5,959 nt of DNA, from the NCBI GenBank assembly GCA_003242525.1, contig QGUU01000167.1, positions 1 to 5,959 on the forward strand, given 5' to 3'. Positions 5,192-5,959 of this stretch are shown here, one piece after another. Every line of letters begins with the position of its first letter. Positions within the stretch are counted from its first letter, which is position 1. The notes beneath the pieces are model-generated. The model did not search any database. It was not told where the DNA came from and saw nothing but the letters and a program-made list of their open reading frames with translations. Source of the DNA: Pseudomonadota bacterium (GTDB lineage: Bacteria > Pseudomonadota > Alphaproteobacteria > Rhizobiales > Rhizobiaceae). Position numbers and translations under genes: made by a program.

Positions 5192-5959
5192 GCCTTTCCG
5201 TAGCGATCTTCAAGGTGGCGTATGAAATGGGCTGCGTCGAGCTTCTCGCCCGTTGCACGCTCCATCAACTCCGGCGTCGACCAGCGCGAGCCTTGCGACC
5301 AGATCCGTTCACGCCGCCATGCGTTGATCGCCGAGAAGTCGCCGCGCACGAGATCTTCCTCCGCGGCCGGATATTCCTGCGTCAATGCCGCCCACTGCTG
5401 CGCTGCCATCATCGCGCCAAGCGTATATGAAGGGAAATAGCCGAATGCGCCGGCCGGCCAGTGCACGTCCTGCATGGGTCCGTCAGCGGGATTGTCGATG
5501 GTTCCCAGACCGAGATATTCCCTCATCCCGGCGTCCCACGCTTCCGGCATGTCCGCGACCTTGAGCCGGCCGGCGATGAGATCAAGCTCCAGTTCGTAGC
5601 GCAGGATGACGTGGAGCGGATAGGTGACCTCATCGGCATCCACACGTATGAGCCCGCGCTCAACGTGATGGACATGCGGAAGTATCTCGGCGAGTGCCCA
5701 CCGCTCGCCCAGATGCGTTTCCACGACCGTCAGGGCCCACTGCCAGAAGGCCGGATTTCGGCCGATCTGCTTTTCCACGAACAGGCTTTGGCTCTCATGC
5801 ATGGCCATGCCGCGGGCCTTGCCAAGGGGCCAATGCGACCACTCCTTGGGCAGGTTCTGCTCGTAGAGAGCGTGGCCGGTTTCGTGCAACGTCCCCATCA
5901 GCGCGGACAGGAACTCGGTCGTGCGATAGCGGGTGGTTATGCGGACGTCACTCGGCACG
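5188..5959 (-). CDS. M32 family metallocarboxypeptidase (carboxypeptidase Taq type), N-terminus cut off
   Basis: This zinc carboxypeptidase removes C-terminal residues from peptides, probably in the cytoplasm as part of peptide turnover. About 256 C-terminal residues are visible out of a family length near 500. All the M32 hallmarks expected in this half are present, numbered from the first visible full codon: DVRITTRY at 4-11 (the DxRxT motif), HETGH at 25-29 (the HExxH zinc and catalytic motif), HESQS at 54-58 with Glu55 as third ligand, IRVDAD at 104-109 and GYFPSY at 173-178. The GTG at 5958 is an internal valine just before the DxRxT motif, not a start: the true N-terminus lies right of the window. 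The stop TGA at 5188-5190 overlaps a possible small reading frame, and the M20D amidohydrolase gene follows, which suggests a peptide/amide degradation operon. The motif set leaves little doubt about the family. Confidence 0.96.
   Translation of the reverse strand, partial: VPSDVRITTRYRTTEFLSALMGTLHETGHALYEQNLPKEWSHWPLGKARGMAMHESQSLFVEKQIGRNPAFWQWALTVVETHLGERWALAEILPHVHHVERGLIRVDADEVTYPLHVILRYELELDLIAGRLKVADMPEAWDAGMREYLGLGTIDNPADGPMQDVHWPAGAFGYFPSYTLGAMMAAQQWAALTQEYPAAEEDLVRGDFSAINAWRRERIWSQGSRWSTPELMERATGEKLDAAHFIRHLEDRYGKA

Noticed and set aside
3965..5203. A 412-codon open frame on the plus strand across the amidohydrolase gene
   Set aside because: It is antisense to a well-supported M20D gene with all metal ligands. 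Its translation is rich in Arg, His and Gln with no domain, and long antisense frames are common in GC-rich coding DNA.
5188..5958. The GTG at 5958 as the start of a complete 256-residue protein
   Set aside because: The codon is one base from the window edge and directly precedes the conserved M32 DxRxT motif. It is an internal valine of a truncated gene about 500 codons long.

Overview
The window reads as ordinary chromosomal DNA of a GC-rich alphaproteobacterium, most likely of the order Hyphomicrobiales (the Brucella/Mesorhizobium/Phyllobacteriaceae side). The evidence is the cysteine-free 73-residue L31 protein, an EF-P that keeps Lys34 beside a GenX/EpmA-type enzyme, and the GC-rich third codon positions. 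The genus is an inference from family resemblance, not a search result. Both ends cut through genes: epmA loses its C-terminus at the left edge, and an M32 carboxypeptidase loses its N-terminal half at the right edge.

Layout from left to right. At 1-886 (minus) is epmA, which attaches beta-lysine to EF-P. It is transcribed away from efp (971-1540, plus), the gene of its own substrate, across an 84-base shared upstream region. The efp gene converges with rpmE (1633-1854, minus; ribosomal protein L31), and one hairpin at 1587-1610 can terminate both transcripts. A 173-base gap then separates rpmE from a divergent ABC exporter half-transporter (2028-3824, plus). That gene converges on a minus-strand peptidase/amidohydrolase cluster: an M20D amidohydrolase with a TTG start (3881-5029), a possible 48-residue protein with a GTG start (5045-5191), and the M32 carboxypeptidase (5188 to the window end). 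The spacing of the last three (a 4-base overlap, then a 15-base gap) suggests one operon transcribed right to left.

Functionally there are three parts. The first is translation: EF-P relieves ribosome stalling at proline runs, EpmA activates it, and L31 is part of the large ribosomal subunit. The second is an ABC exporter of unknown substrate. The third is a cytoplasmic degradation pair, in which a metallocarboxypeptidase trims peptides and an M20D enzyme hydrolyses an N-acyl amino acid or similar amide. No tRNA or rRNA genes, CRISPR arrays, insertion sequences, prophage genes or clear signs of horizontal transfer are visible. No intergenic gap exceeds 173 bases.

I do not see a new multi-gene system here. 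The points most worth checking are the unannotated small reading frame between the two peptidase-type genes, the TTG start beside it, and the divergent epmA/efp control region.
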